Positions 1 to 6,377 of a stretch of DNA of 21,750 nt are shown in pieces. The notes beneath the pieces were generated by a model. The model saw nothing but the letters and a program-made list of their open reading frames with translations. It was not told where the DNA came from and made no database searches. Both the position numbers and the translations under genes were made by a program. Source of the DNA: Bacteroides sp. CAG:709 (GTDB lineage Bacteria; Bacteroidota; Bacteroidia; Bacteroidales; UBA932); NCBI GenBank assembly GCA_000434935.1, contig FR882208.1, forward strand, positions 1 through 21,750, read 5' to 3'. Positions within the stretch are counted from its first letter, which is position 1; every line of letters starts with the position of its first letter.

Positions 1-67
1 GCAAGTTTGACAACTTGCGAAACTTGAGCAAGTAATGTCTTTATAAATCAGCGAGTTTGCAAGTTTG
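1..67. repeat. Cluster of short GCAAGTTTG-type repeats at the left edge
   Basis: GCAAGTTTG occurs exactly at 1-9 and 59-67, and with one change (GCGAGTTTG) at 51-59. Inverted partial copies lie between them: GCAAGTT (1-7) pairs with AACTTGC (12-18), and ACTTG (22-26) with CAAGT (29-33). The cluster lies downstream of the regulator's stop codon (123-125) and is cut by the window edge, so its full extent is unknown. It could be the end of a longer repeat element or part of a transcription-termination region. No function can be assigned. Confidence 0.4.
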
Positions 68-122
68 TGCCCAACGAACATATATGCGACAAAACATATT
101 TATATTATGTCGTGGACTTTTG

Positions 123-1010
123 TTACAGGCTGTTTGCTTTACGATACTCCTTAGGTGACGAACCGAATCTTGCTGCAAACTCCTTATAAAAGTATGATTT
201 ACTGCTGAAACCGGATTTATACATAACTTCCTGCACTGTAAGTTGGGTGGTCTTGAGAAGTTTGGACGCGTGATCCAAACGTACCATACGAATATACTCT
301 CCAGGCGTTTTCCCCGTAAGTTCCTTCAACTTCTCGTAAAGCGAAGTTTTACCCATGCCTATAAAATCAGAGATTGAAGTCGGATTGAGAGCCTCATCAT
401 CAATGTTTTTCTCTATGAAGCCTACGATATCATTCAACAGGCGCTCATCTTCATGGTGAAGAGTCACACCTTCCCTGACAGTGACATCAGAACGCACCGA
501 GTTGAAATACTCCTTCATTATCGTACGCTTATTCAGAAGTTGTTCAATCGTTGCCAAAACATGCCTGGGATTAAACGGCTTGGTTATATAAGCGTCTGCG
601 CCATGCTCTACCGCTTCTATACGGTCTTCTATAGACAGTTTTGCAGAAACACTCACAATTGGAAGATGCGCGGTACGCTCATCTGAACGGATCTTGTCTA
701 TCAATCCCAATCCATCAAGTTCAGGCATAACGATGTCACATAGAACCAAATCAGGCATATTCTGCTGGAGAATCCTGATAGCCTCAAGTCCATCATTTGC
801 TGTCAGCACAGTATATTTTGAAGACAGAATATCCAGCAAGAGGTCCCGTATGTTATAATCATCCTCAACAACCAACACTGTAAACTTCTGATGCATGTAC
901 AGTGAAACCGGCAGACTGCGAGTCACGTCTTTAATTGAATCTTCCTCTGGTTGTTTTTCAGGCATAGGGAGTTGCGGTAATACAACCTTAAACTCAACAT
1001 ACTCATTCAA
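123..1010 (-). CDS. Receiver plus AraC-type DNA-binding half of a split HTCS regulator
   Basis: This is the C-terminal half of a hybrid two-component regulator, separated from the kinase half by one in-frame TAA. Numbering from the first codon after the stop (TTG at 1010), residues 2-14 still look like the last strand of a histidine-kinase ATPase domain (EFKVVLP). A receiver domain follows at about 42-162, with acidic pocket E49-D51, phospho-acceptor D92 (LCDIVMPE), switch residue S122 and K144 (TKPF). A two-helix-turn-helix AraC-type domain occupies about 190-293. If translated separately, ATG at 965 (Met16) or Met39 are likelier starts than TTG; no clear ribosome-binding site decides it. 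In this family phosphorylation of the receiver lets the AraC domain activate a neighbouring PUL. Without the kinase it could act only if dimerisation occurs unaided or another kinase feeds it. Confidence 0.85.
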   Translation of the reverse strand: MNEYVEFKVVLPQLPMPEKQPEEDSIKDVTRSLPVSLYMHQKFTVLVVEDDYNIRDLLLDILSSKYTVLTANDGLEAIRILQQNMPDLVLCDIVMPELDGLGLIDKIRSDERTAHLPIVSVSAKLSIEDRIEAVEHGADAYITKPFNPRHVLATIEQLLNKRTIMKEYFNSVRSDVTVREGVTLHHEDERLLNDIVGFIEKNIDDEALNPTSISDFIGMGKTSLYEKLKELTGKTPGEYIRMVRLDHASKLLKTTQLTVQEVMYKSGFSSKSYFYKEFAARFGSSPKEYRKANSL

Positions 1011-1013
1011 TTA
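1011..1013 (-). other. In-frame TAA interrupting the HTCS regulator
   Basis: Reading the minus strand, the kinase ends GTT GGA AGC TAA. The next codon in the same frame, TTG AAT GAG, begins the regulator half. There is no frameshift or gap, so one base change (for example from CAA, AAA or GAA) would join the halves into a protein of 1,324 residues, a usual HTCS length. The break falls inside the kinase ATPase domain between two expected strands, after GGKISVGS and before LNEYVEFKVVLP. It therefore looks like a recent nonsense mutation or a sequencing error, not a natural domain boundary. Confidence 0.9.
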
Positions 1014-4000
1014 GCTTCCAACTGAAATCTTTCCGCCCAACAGATCTGAAAGTTCCTTCGTAAGATTCAGTCCGATACCGGTGCTAATGGCATGTTTCTG
1101 ATTCGTATGTTCAAAAATCCGGAATCGGTTAAAAGCCTCGGCACACTGCTCTTCAGTAAGTCCTTTTCCAGAGTTGCGGACTCGAAATTGAACAGTGCCG
1201 TCAGCCTGACGTTCCAGATAAATTTGGATATATCCATTGGACGGCGTGTATTTGAACGCATTTGATATAAGATTGAAAAAGATTTTTTCCAGCACGTTCC
1301 TATCTGTATTGAAAGAATCAATTGCCTCGATCCGTACAGACAATTGAATGTGGTTTTCTCCCGCCAGCAACATGAAATTGTCTATGATTGAGTTGAGCAT
1401 AGACTTCAAATTGACAGTTTCCGCATGCAAAATTGTATAACCCTTGTCCGCTTTTCGGAACTCCATCAGTTCATTGAGCAATTGCTGCATCCTCTCCGCA
1501 TTATTCTTTATAAGGAGAACATACTTCTTTGTATAATTATCCAATTCTCCACGTTCAAGCAGTTGCTGAGCCGGTCCATAAATCAGAGTCAAAGGAGTAA
1601 AGAATTCATGGGCAATATTTTCGAAGAAGTTAAGCTGTGATTCATGCATTTTCTTCTGTTGTGCCTTTTCCACATGCTCCAGTAAAAGCTGGCGGCTCAT
1701 CCGGATTCGGTTGCGAATTATGGAATACACGACATACGCAACGAACATCGCCAACAAGAAATACGTAAAGACAGCCCAGCCGCTGAACCACCATGGATGC
1801 CTCATGCGAATATTCAGACTGAACATTGATTTACACCATACACGGTCTCCATTTGTATATCTGACATCAAGCCTATATCGACCAGGAGGAAGTCTTGTCA
1901 ATGATATTGAGGAATTACTCCCATTACTGATCCAATCATCGGAAATGGAGGAAATGCGATACTCAAATATACAGTTTTCATTGTTGATAAAATCACCCAC
2001 ACAAAAAGAAAGCGAAACATGAGCCTCATCATAATCCAAGCAAAGTACGTTCTGTTTAATGCGGTCATAAACATTCAGCTCTGCATTATTTACACGCAAG
2101 CCGGAAAGCCTGATTTGTGGACTATAATCACGAAGTGACATTTCTTCAGGATTGAAATAACTGAAGCCGGCCACTCCACCGAAGAAGATATCTTTATCGT
2201 TATCCCTGAAATATGCGCCATCAGCAAATTCATTGTTTTGCAACCCGTTGAATGATGTGTACTGAACAGAACTCCCGGAGAGTCTGTCAATGCAAATTAT
2301 GCCGTCGCCTGTACTAATCCACAGATTGCCGGCCATATCCTCCACTATGCCATGCACAGCGGAATCCTCCAGATCTGCCTCTCCAGGAAAACTGGAGTAT
2401 CGTAGTTGTCCTCCCTCAGTCATCAGTCGGTTCAAGCCATAACTGGTACCAACCCAAAGACTGCCGTCTGTACTACGAACCATGGAAAGGACATCCATAT
2501 TGATTTCTTTTGACAGATCGAAATAATCAGAAATGCTTTCAAATTGCTCTTTTCCCGAATCAAACTTAACTACGCCTCCTCCTCGGGTTCCCAGCCAAAG
2601 CAAATCTTGGTCATCACTGCGTACAATCGAATAAATGACATTGCTCCCCAATGCTGAGTATGCTCCAGACGCTTTATACTGTCTGACATCATGCACAACA
2701 TATCCGTCTCCTCGCAAATATTTCAAATTCATGCGTATCAAGCCTCCTCCTGAAGTCCCAGCCCACAAAACAGAATCACCATGGCTGAAATTCAGGCTAT
2801 AGACAGATTTTACTGTAATACTGTCTGTCGGGAAATGCAGTTTTCTCAAGAACTTTTCGCCTCTCAACAAATAGTTGATACCTTTTCCCTCAGTTCCGAT
2901 AAAGACATCCCCCCGGCTGTTCTTGCGCATACTGTAAACGGAGTTGGAAATCAATCCTTGAGTTGTTGTAATCTCCCCCAACACCTTACATTCCCGCTTA
3001 TCAAACAGTTTTATGCCTTCGCCCTTTGTCCCGACCAATATGGTTCCATCCTCACTTTTAGAGAAGCATCGGACAGGATAGGCAGTATGAATTGTCCTGA
3101 AAGGTGATGCGTATTTGAACAACTTCAGAATACCCCTTCCATCCGTCCCTATCCATAGAATATCTTGAGAGCCGGCATAAAGCGAAAACACCGCAGTCTT
3201 AGCGGGGAACGAGTCGATGACATCACTATGCCTTGCTCTCAAATCGTAACGTACAAGCTTGGAATAATTCCTGTCCGTCAAATAAAGAAAACCTCCCCGA
3301 GAAGCAATTCTACCGACATTCGGCAATCCCGTTTCAATCCCATAGCGTTCTCCAGTACGCAAGTCCAGCGCTTCGACAAAACTGCCACAATTGATTACCA
3401 GCATATTATCAGTCAATGATATATCTGATACCTTACGCTGCGTTTTCACTGGAGACTCTTCCACTAGCATTGGTAGTCCGCGACCTTCAAGATATACGAA
3501 ACGATAACACCGGATTTCTCTGGATTCTGTCAGCATATAAATTCGGTCTGTATCATCAAACAGCATTGACAATACCCTTGGTTCACCTCCGACGACAGGA
3601 ATAAACCCTGATTCCCTTACACCTTGTCGGTACAAAAAGAAGCCGTGCTGCTTGGCACAGACGAGGATATCGTTTCCGGAGGTCTTTCCCAAAATGTATG
3701 ATACAGGACCAGACTTGGCGCTATTATCCCGACCAGGATAAAAGTTCGAGAATCGCCCTGTCCTTTCGTCCCGGCGACTGACACAATCATTAGTCACTAT
3801 CCACATTGTGAGAGAGTCCTGCTCAATGATTTGTCGGATAATATTGTTGCCGATACTCCCGGAAAAATTCCGTTTGTGGCGATATATTTGAAATTTCCTG
3901 CCATCATACACATTCAGCCCGTCCCAAGTTCCTATCCAAAGCCGGTGACGGGAATCTTCACAGAAGCAATTGACCGAGCTGTTTGACAGACCGTTTTCAT

Positions 4001-4097
4001 TGGACAATCTCTCAATACTATATTGTTCCCCCGCAAGAGAGGCCAAGCCTGTCAAACAGAGCAGAAAAACAATCAATGAATACTTTAGTGGTTTCAT
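1011..4097 (-). CDS. HTCS-type sensor histidine kinase, truncated by an in-frame stop
   Basis: This is the N-terminal 1,028 residues of a hybrid two-component sensor that would detect a glycan fragment in the periplasm. A signal peptide (about 1-22) is followed by two-component propeller repeats, visible as recurring units such as LWIGTWDGLNVYD, LWIGTDGRGILK, LWLGTRGGGVVKF and LWVGTSYGLNRL. A Y_Y_Y-type module sits around 690-765, one membrane helix around 770-795, and a HisKA domain with phospho-acceptor H830 in NIAHEFFTPLTLI (F where many kinases have R). The ATPase domain has an N box (NLISNAFKYT) and a G2-type box (STGIGLNLTKEL). The reading stops at GGKISVGS, before the last strand, so the fragment is probably impaired. 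It is transcribed divergently from the PUL it should control. Confidence 0.92.
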   Translation of the reverse strand: MKPLKYSLIVFLLCLTGLASLAGEQYSIERLSNENGLSNSSVNCFCEDSRHRLWIGTWDGLNVYDGRKFQIYRHKRNFSGSIGNNIIRQIIEQDSLTMWIVTNDCVSRRDERTGRFSNFYPGRDNSAKSGPVSYILGKTSGNDILVCAKQHGFFLYRQGVRESGFIPVVGGEPRVLSMLFDDTDRIYMLTESREIRCYRFVYLEGRGLPMLVEESPVKTQRKVSDISLTDNMLVINCGSFVEALDLRTGERYGIETGLPNVGRIASRGGFLYLTDRNYSKLVRYDLRARHSDVIDSFPAKTAVFSLYAGSQDILWIGTDGRGILKLFKYASPFRTIHTAYPVRCFSKSEDGTILVGTKGEGIKLFDKRECKVLGEITTTQGLISNSVYSMRKNSRGDVFIGTEGKGINYLLRGEKFLRKLHFPTDSITVKSVYSLNFSHGDSVLWAGTSGGGLIRMNLKYLRGDGYVVHDVRQYKASGAYSALGSNVIYSIVRSDDQDLLWLGTRGGGVVKFDSGKEQFESISDYFDLSKEINMDVLSMVRSTDGSLWVGTSYGLNRLMTEGGQLRYSSFPGEADLEDSAVHGIVEDMAGNLWISTGDGIICIDRLSGSSVQYTSFNGLQNNEFADGAYFRDNDKDIFFGGVAGFSYFNPEEMSLRDYSPQIRLSGLRVNNAELNVYDRIKQNVLCLDYDEAHVSLSFCVGDFINNENCIFEYRISSISDDWISNGSNSSISLTRLPPGRYRLDVRYTNGDRVWCKSMFSLNIRMRHPWWFSGWAVFTYFLLAMFVAYVVYSIIRNRIRMSRQLLLEHVEKAQQKKMHESQLNFFENIAHEFFTPLTLIYGPAQQLLERGELDNYTKKYVLLIKNNAERMQQLLNELMEFRKADKGYTILHAETVNLKSMLNSIIDNFMLLAGENHIQLSVRIEAIDSFNTDRNVLEKIFFNLISNAFKYTPSNGYIQIYLERQADGTVQFRVRNSGKGLTEEQCAEAFNRFRIFEHTNQKHAISTGIGLNLTKELSDLLGGKISVGS

Positions 4098-4101
4098 ATG
4101 G

Positions 4102-4132
4102 TAAAGTTATAGAGAAGGGGCATGAATTCAAA
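4102..4132 (-). promoter_or_regulatory. Candidate promoter of the HTCS regulator
   Basis: On the minus strand TTTG (4132-4129) is followed after exactly 19 bases by TAACTTTA (4109-4102), which matches the Bacteroides -7 consensus TAnnTTTG at seven of eight positions. The predicted transcript start would fall almost on the ATG at 4097, giving a leaderless or nearly leaderless mRNA. Prediction only. Confidence 0.45.
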
Positions 4133-4152
4133 ATTTTGGATAATGCGACGAC

Positions 4153-4227
4153 ATAAAGTGAACCAATTTCGGAATAGAGTGAACTTTTTAGAGTGCCCGA
4201 AGAACCTTTTTCGATAGCTTAAGGACC
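4153..4227 (+). promoter_or_regulatory. Four GAAC motifs phased at 21 bases: candidate HTCS operator
   Basis: GAAC occurs at 4160-4163, 4181-4184 and 4202-4205, and GGAC at 4223-4226, each exactly 21 bases after the last. The first two copies share a longer core, ATAAAGTGAAC (4153-4163) and ATAGAGTGAAC (4174-4184), with 10 of 11 bases identical. Copies one and three share GAACC followed by TTTCG at the same offset. Two helical turns between direct repeats is the usual geometry for AraC-type dimers. The last copy lies where the -33 element of the downstream promoter would be, which suits an activator. Binding by the adjacent regulator is inferred. Confidence 0.6.
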
Positions 4228-4247
4228 TCGATGTATTTGGTGATTTT

Positions 4248-4255
4248 TACTTTTG
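4248..4255 (+). promoter_or_regulatory. Candidate -7 element of the PUL operon promoter
   Basis: TACTTTTG fits TAnnTTTG exactly. No TTTG lies 19-20 bases upstream, so the promoter seems to lack a -33 element, as expected if it depends on an activator at the phased GAAC sites. Transcription would begin near 4260. That rules out the ATG at 4231 as a start of the GH130 gene and supports the one at 4279. Confidence 0.5.
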
Positions 4256-4257
4256 CG

Positions 4258-4269
4258 GAACTAATAACA
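4258..4269 (+). repeat. 12-base leader motif, copy 1 (before GH130)
   Basis: GAACTAATAACA lies 9 bases before the GH130 start codon. The same 12 bases recur 8 bases before the susC-type start codon (6358-6369). The shared position suggests a translation or mRNA-processing signal, but only two copies were found. Confidence 0.45.
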
Positions 4270-4278
4270 ACAGTTATC

Positions 4279-5466
4279 ATGAAATCATTCAATCTCATTT
4301 TTCTTTTGATTGCCGCAATCACAATTTCAGATTGCGGATTCGCGGGCAATTCTCGAGCGGACAGTACCGCGAGTGAAAACAAATTGCCCGAATGGACATT
4401 GGGAGGATTCATGCGTCCCGAAGGAGTGAATCCCATCATCAAGCCAGACACACGAACCAAGTTTCTTTGTCCGATGCATAAAGATTCTGTCGGATGGATG
4501 GAAAGCGACACCTTTAATCCTGCTGCAACGGTAAAAGACGGAAAAATATGTGTCCTTTTCAGAGCAGAGGACAACTCCGCCACCGGCATCGGCAAAAGGA
4601 CTTCCAGAATAGGTCTCGCCGAGAGCACAGATGGAATAAAGATGGAAATACGGAACGAACCTGTTCTTTTTCCGAAAGAGGATTCTTTGAAAGATTACGA
4701 TTGGCCCGGGGGATGCGAAGATCCGCGTATTGCGGTAACTGAAGACGGCACTTATGTTATGCTCTATACGTCATGGAACCGCAAGATCCCGCGTCTTTGC
4801 GTGGCAACATCACAGGATCTCGTGAATTGGACCAAACATGGCTTCGCTTTCGAAAAGGCCTATGAAGGAAGATTTCACAACTTGAAGAGCAAATCAGGCT
4901 CAATTGTAACGAAACTCGATAACGGCAGACAGGTCATAACCAAAGTAAACGGCAAGTACCTTATGTATTGGGGCGAAAAGATGATTAATATCGCCACTTC
5001 GGATGACCTTGTCAACTGGACACCTGAATTAGATGAAAATGGTGAACTGAAAGGGGTAGTATTTCCTAGAAACGGATACTTCGACAGTGCTCTGACGGAA
5101 TGTGGACCTCCAGCCCTTCTCACCGATAAAGGCATTTTGCTCCTTTATAATGGTAAAAACAGGGTTGACGACAAACGTGACACTCGCTTCCCAGCCGGCA
5201 CCTACTCGGCAGGACAACTTCTTTTTGATGCCCATAATCCCGGAAAGGTCATCGGTCGTCTGGACGTACCTTTCTTCCGTCCTATGGATAATTTCGAGAA
5301 AAGCGGACAGTACAAAGACGGAACCGTATTCATAGAAGGTCTGGTGTTTTTTAAAGGCAAATGGTTCCTTTACTACGGATGCGCAGATTCTCTTGTAGGT
5401 GTCGCAATCTTTGATCCGTCCAAGAAAACTTCCGGAGATTCTCTACCTAAAAACACTGAAGCATGA
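4279..5466 (+). CDS. Exported GH130 family mannoside hydrolase or phosphorylase
   Basis: This 395-residue protein belongs to the GH130 five-bladed propeller family, which cleaves beta-mannosides by hydrolysis or phosphorolysis. Visible family features are the FNPAA segment (79-83), GGCEDPRI (144-151, with the conserved Asp148 in the usual catalytic region), SDDLVNW (241-247), TECGPPAL (273-280) and the closing YYGCADSLVGVAIFD (365-379). An in-frame ATG at 4231 would add 16 residues but lies upstream of the candidate promoter; from 4279 the protein starts with a clean signal peptide (MKSFNLIFLLIAAITIS). The cysteine at 19 follows Asp, so a lipoprotein is unlikely. Export favours a beta-1,2-mannosidase like the characterised Bacteroides enzymes over a cytoplasmic phosphorylase, but the phosphate-binding residues could not be assigned by eye. 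It is the first gene of the operon and overlaps the next by ATGA. Confidence 0.88.
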   Translation: MKSFNLIFLLIAAITISDCGFAGNSRADSTASENKLPEWTLGGFMRPEGVNPIIKPDTRTKFLCPMHKDSVGWMESDTFNPAATVKDGKICVLFRAEDNSATGIGKRTSRIGLAESTDGIKMEIRNEPVLFPKEDSLKDYDWPGGCEDPRIAVTEDGTYVMLYTSWNRKIPRLCVATSQDLVNWTKHGFAFEKAYEGRFHNLKSKSGSIVTKLDNGRQVITKVNGKYLMYWGEKMINIATSDDLVNWTPELDENGELKGVVFPRNGYFDSALTECGPPALLTDKGILLLYNGKNRVDDKRDTRFPAGTYSAGQLLFDAHNPGKVIGRLDVPFFRPMDNFEKSGQYKDGTVFIEGLVFFKGKWFLYYGCADSLVGVAIFDPSKKTSGDSLPKNTEA

Positions 5467-6329
5467 AACTAAAGATTGGATTGCTTCTGCTGTTCTTGTC
5501 ATTCATGACATGCGGAGCGCAAACGCTTACTGTCGCCAGTTATAATCTGAGGAACGCAAATCCTAAGGATGAAGCCCAAGGAGACGGATGGAAGCAGAGA
5601 TACCCGGTTATTGCAGATCTCATTCATTTTCACGATTTCGACATCTTCGGAGCTCAGGAAGTACTTCACGACCAGTTGACAGACATGCTGGCTGCTCTTC
5701 CCGATTATGATTACATTGGAGTCGGGCGTGATGACGGAAAAGAGAAAGGAGAATATTCTCCCATATTCTATAAAAGAGAACGATTCAAATTGCTTGATTC
5801 AGGACACTTTTGGCTGGCTGAAGATTCCACAAAGCCGGTGAAAGGTTGGGACGCAGCATACGTCCGCATCTGCACATGGGGCAGATTCATGGATAGAGAA
5901 AGCCATAAACGCTTTTGGTTTTTCACTCTTCATACGGATCACAAAGGGGAACAGTCTCAGATAGAAAGTTGCCGTTTGGTGTTGGACAGAATAAAAAAAA
6001 TGTGTCATGGTGAAAGGGCTGTTCTTACAGGGGATTTCAATGTGGGAGAGACAAGCACCTGCCATTCCATAATATGCGAATCTGGAATCCTAAGTGACGC
6101 TTACGACAGTTCACCCATCAGATTGACAACAACCGGTACTGAAAATTGGTTTGACCCGGACATAAAAACTTTCAGACGGATAGACCATATTTTCATAACA
6201 CCGGGATTTACACCTCTCCGTTATGGTATTTTGACAGATACCTACCGTGTACCAACAGATGTTCCAGGAAAATATCGCGCGCATACGCCCTCTGATCATT
6301 TTCCAGTCGTCGTTGAGTTGGCCTACTAA
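5463..6329 (+). CDS. Periplasmic EEP-family phosphoesterase 1
   Basis: This 288-residue protein has the endonuclease/exonuclease/phosphatase (EEP) fold, whose members hydrolyse phosphodiesters or phosphomonoesters with divalent metal. It shows SYNLRN (N28), GAQE (metal-ligand E66), GEYSPIFYK (97-104), a histidine motif TLHTDH (155-160), GDFN (D191, N193), RRIDHIFIT (D241) and the terminal SDHFPV (D278, H279). The GEYSPIFYK and WDAAYVRICTW segments mark a subfamily common in Bacteroides genomes that is generally annotated only as EEP family. A signal peptide, probably cut near GA/QT (about residue 19), sends it to the periplasm. The ATG overlaps the GH130 stop by four bases, implying translational coupling and a joint job. 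In place of the common NTHxDH the protein has TLHTDH, a mild deviation. The substrate is unknown; context points to a phosphorylated glycan, not DNA. Confidence 0.85.
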   Translation: MKLKIGLLLLFLSFMTCGAQTLTVASYNLRNANPKDEAQGDGWKQRYPVIADLIHFHDFDIFGAQEVLHDQLTDMLAALPDYDYIGVGRDDGKEKGEYSPIFYKRERFKLLDSGHFWLAEDSTKPVKGWDAAYVRICTWGRFMDRESHKRFWFFTLHTDHKGEQSQIESCRLVLDRIKKMCHGERAVLTGDFNVGETSTCHSIICESGILSDAYDSSPIRLTTTGTENWFDPDIKTFRRIDHIFITPGFTPLRYGILTDTYRVPTDVPGKYRAHTPSDHFPVVVELAY

Positions 6330-6357
6330 ATAAAAGCAACAAATTCAATTGTCATAA

Positions 6358-6369
6358 GAACTAATAACA
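6358..6369 (+). repeat. 12-base leader motif, copy 2 (before susC-type gene)
   Basis: GAACTAATAACA is identical to 4258-4269 and lies at almost the same distance from its start codon (8 versus 9 bases between motif and ATG). No clear TAnnTTTG element lies between the first EEP gene and this point, so it is more likely part of an internal leader than of a separate promoter. Confidence 0.45.
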
Positions 6370-6377
6370 TTTTCATA

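Noticed and set aside
87..112. CGACA/TGTCG inverted repeat as terminator of the HTCS gene
   Set aside because: Only five bases pair, the interior is AT-rich and mismatched, and no T run follows on the minus strand.
1011..1013. Programmed stop-codon readthrough or an alternative genetic code joining the HTCS halves
   Set aside because: TAA ends other genes in the window (for example aguA and EEP3), so it is not reassigned. No stem-loop or other recoding signal was recognised around it, and a simple nonsense change explains the data.
4231..4278. Upstream ATG at 4231 as the start of the GH130 gene
   Set aside because: It lies before the candidate -7 element (4248-4255), and the extra residues spoil the signal peptide; the ATG at 4279 gives a clean one.
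4188..4628. 146-codon minus-strand open frame across the PUL promoter and GH130 start
   Set aside because: It overlaps the phased repeats and the GH130 coding region in antisense and has no recognisable features.
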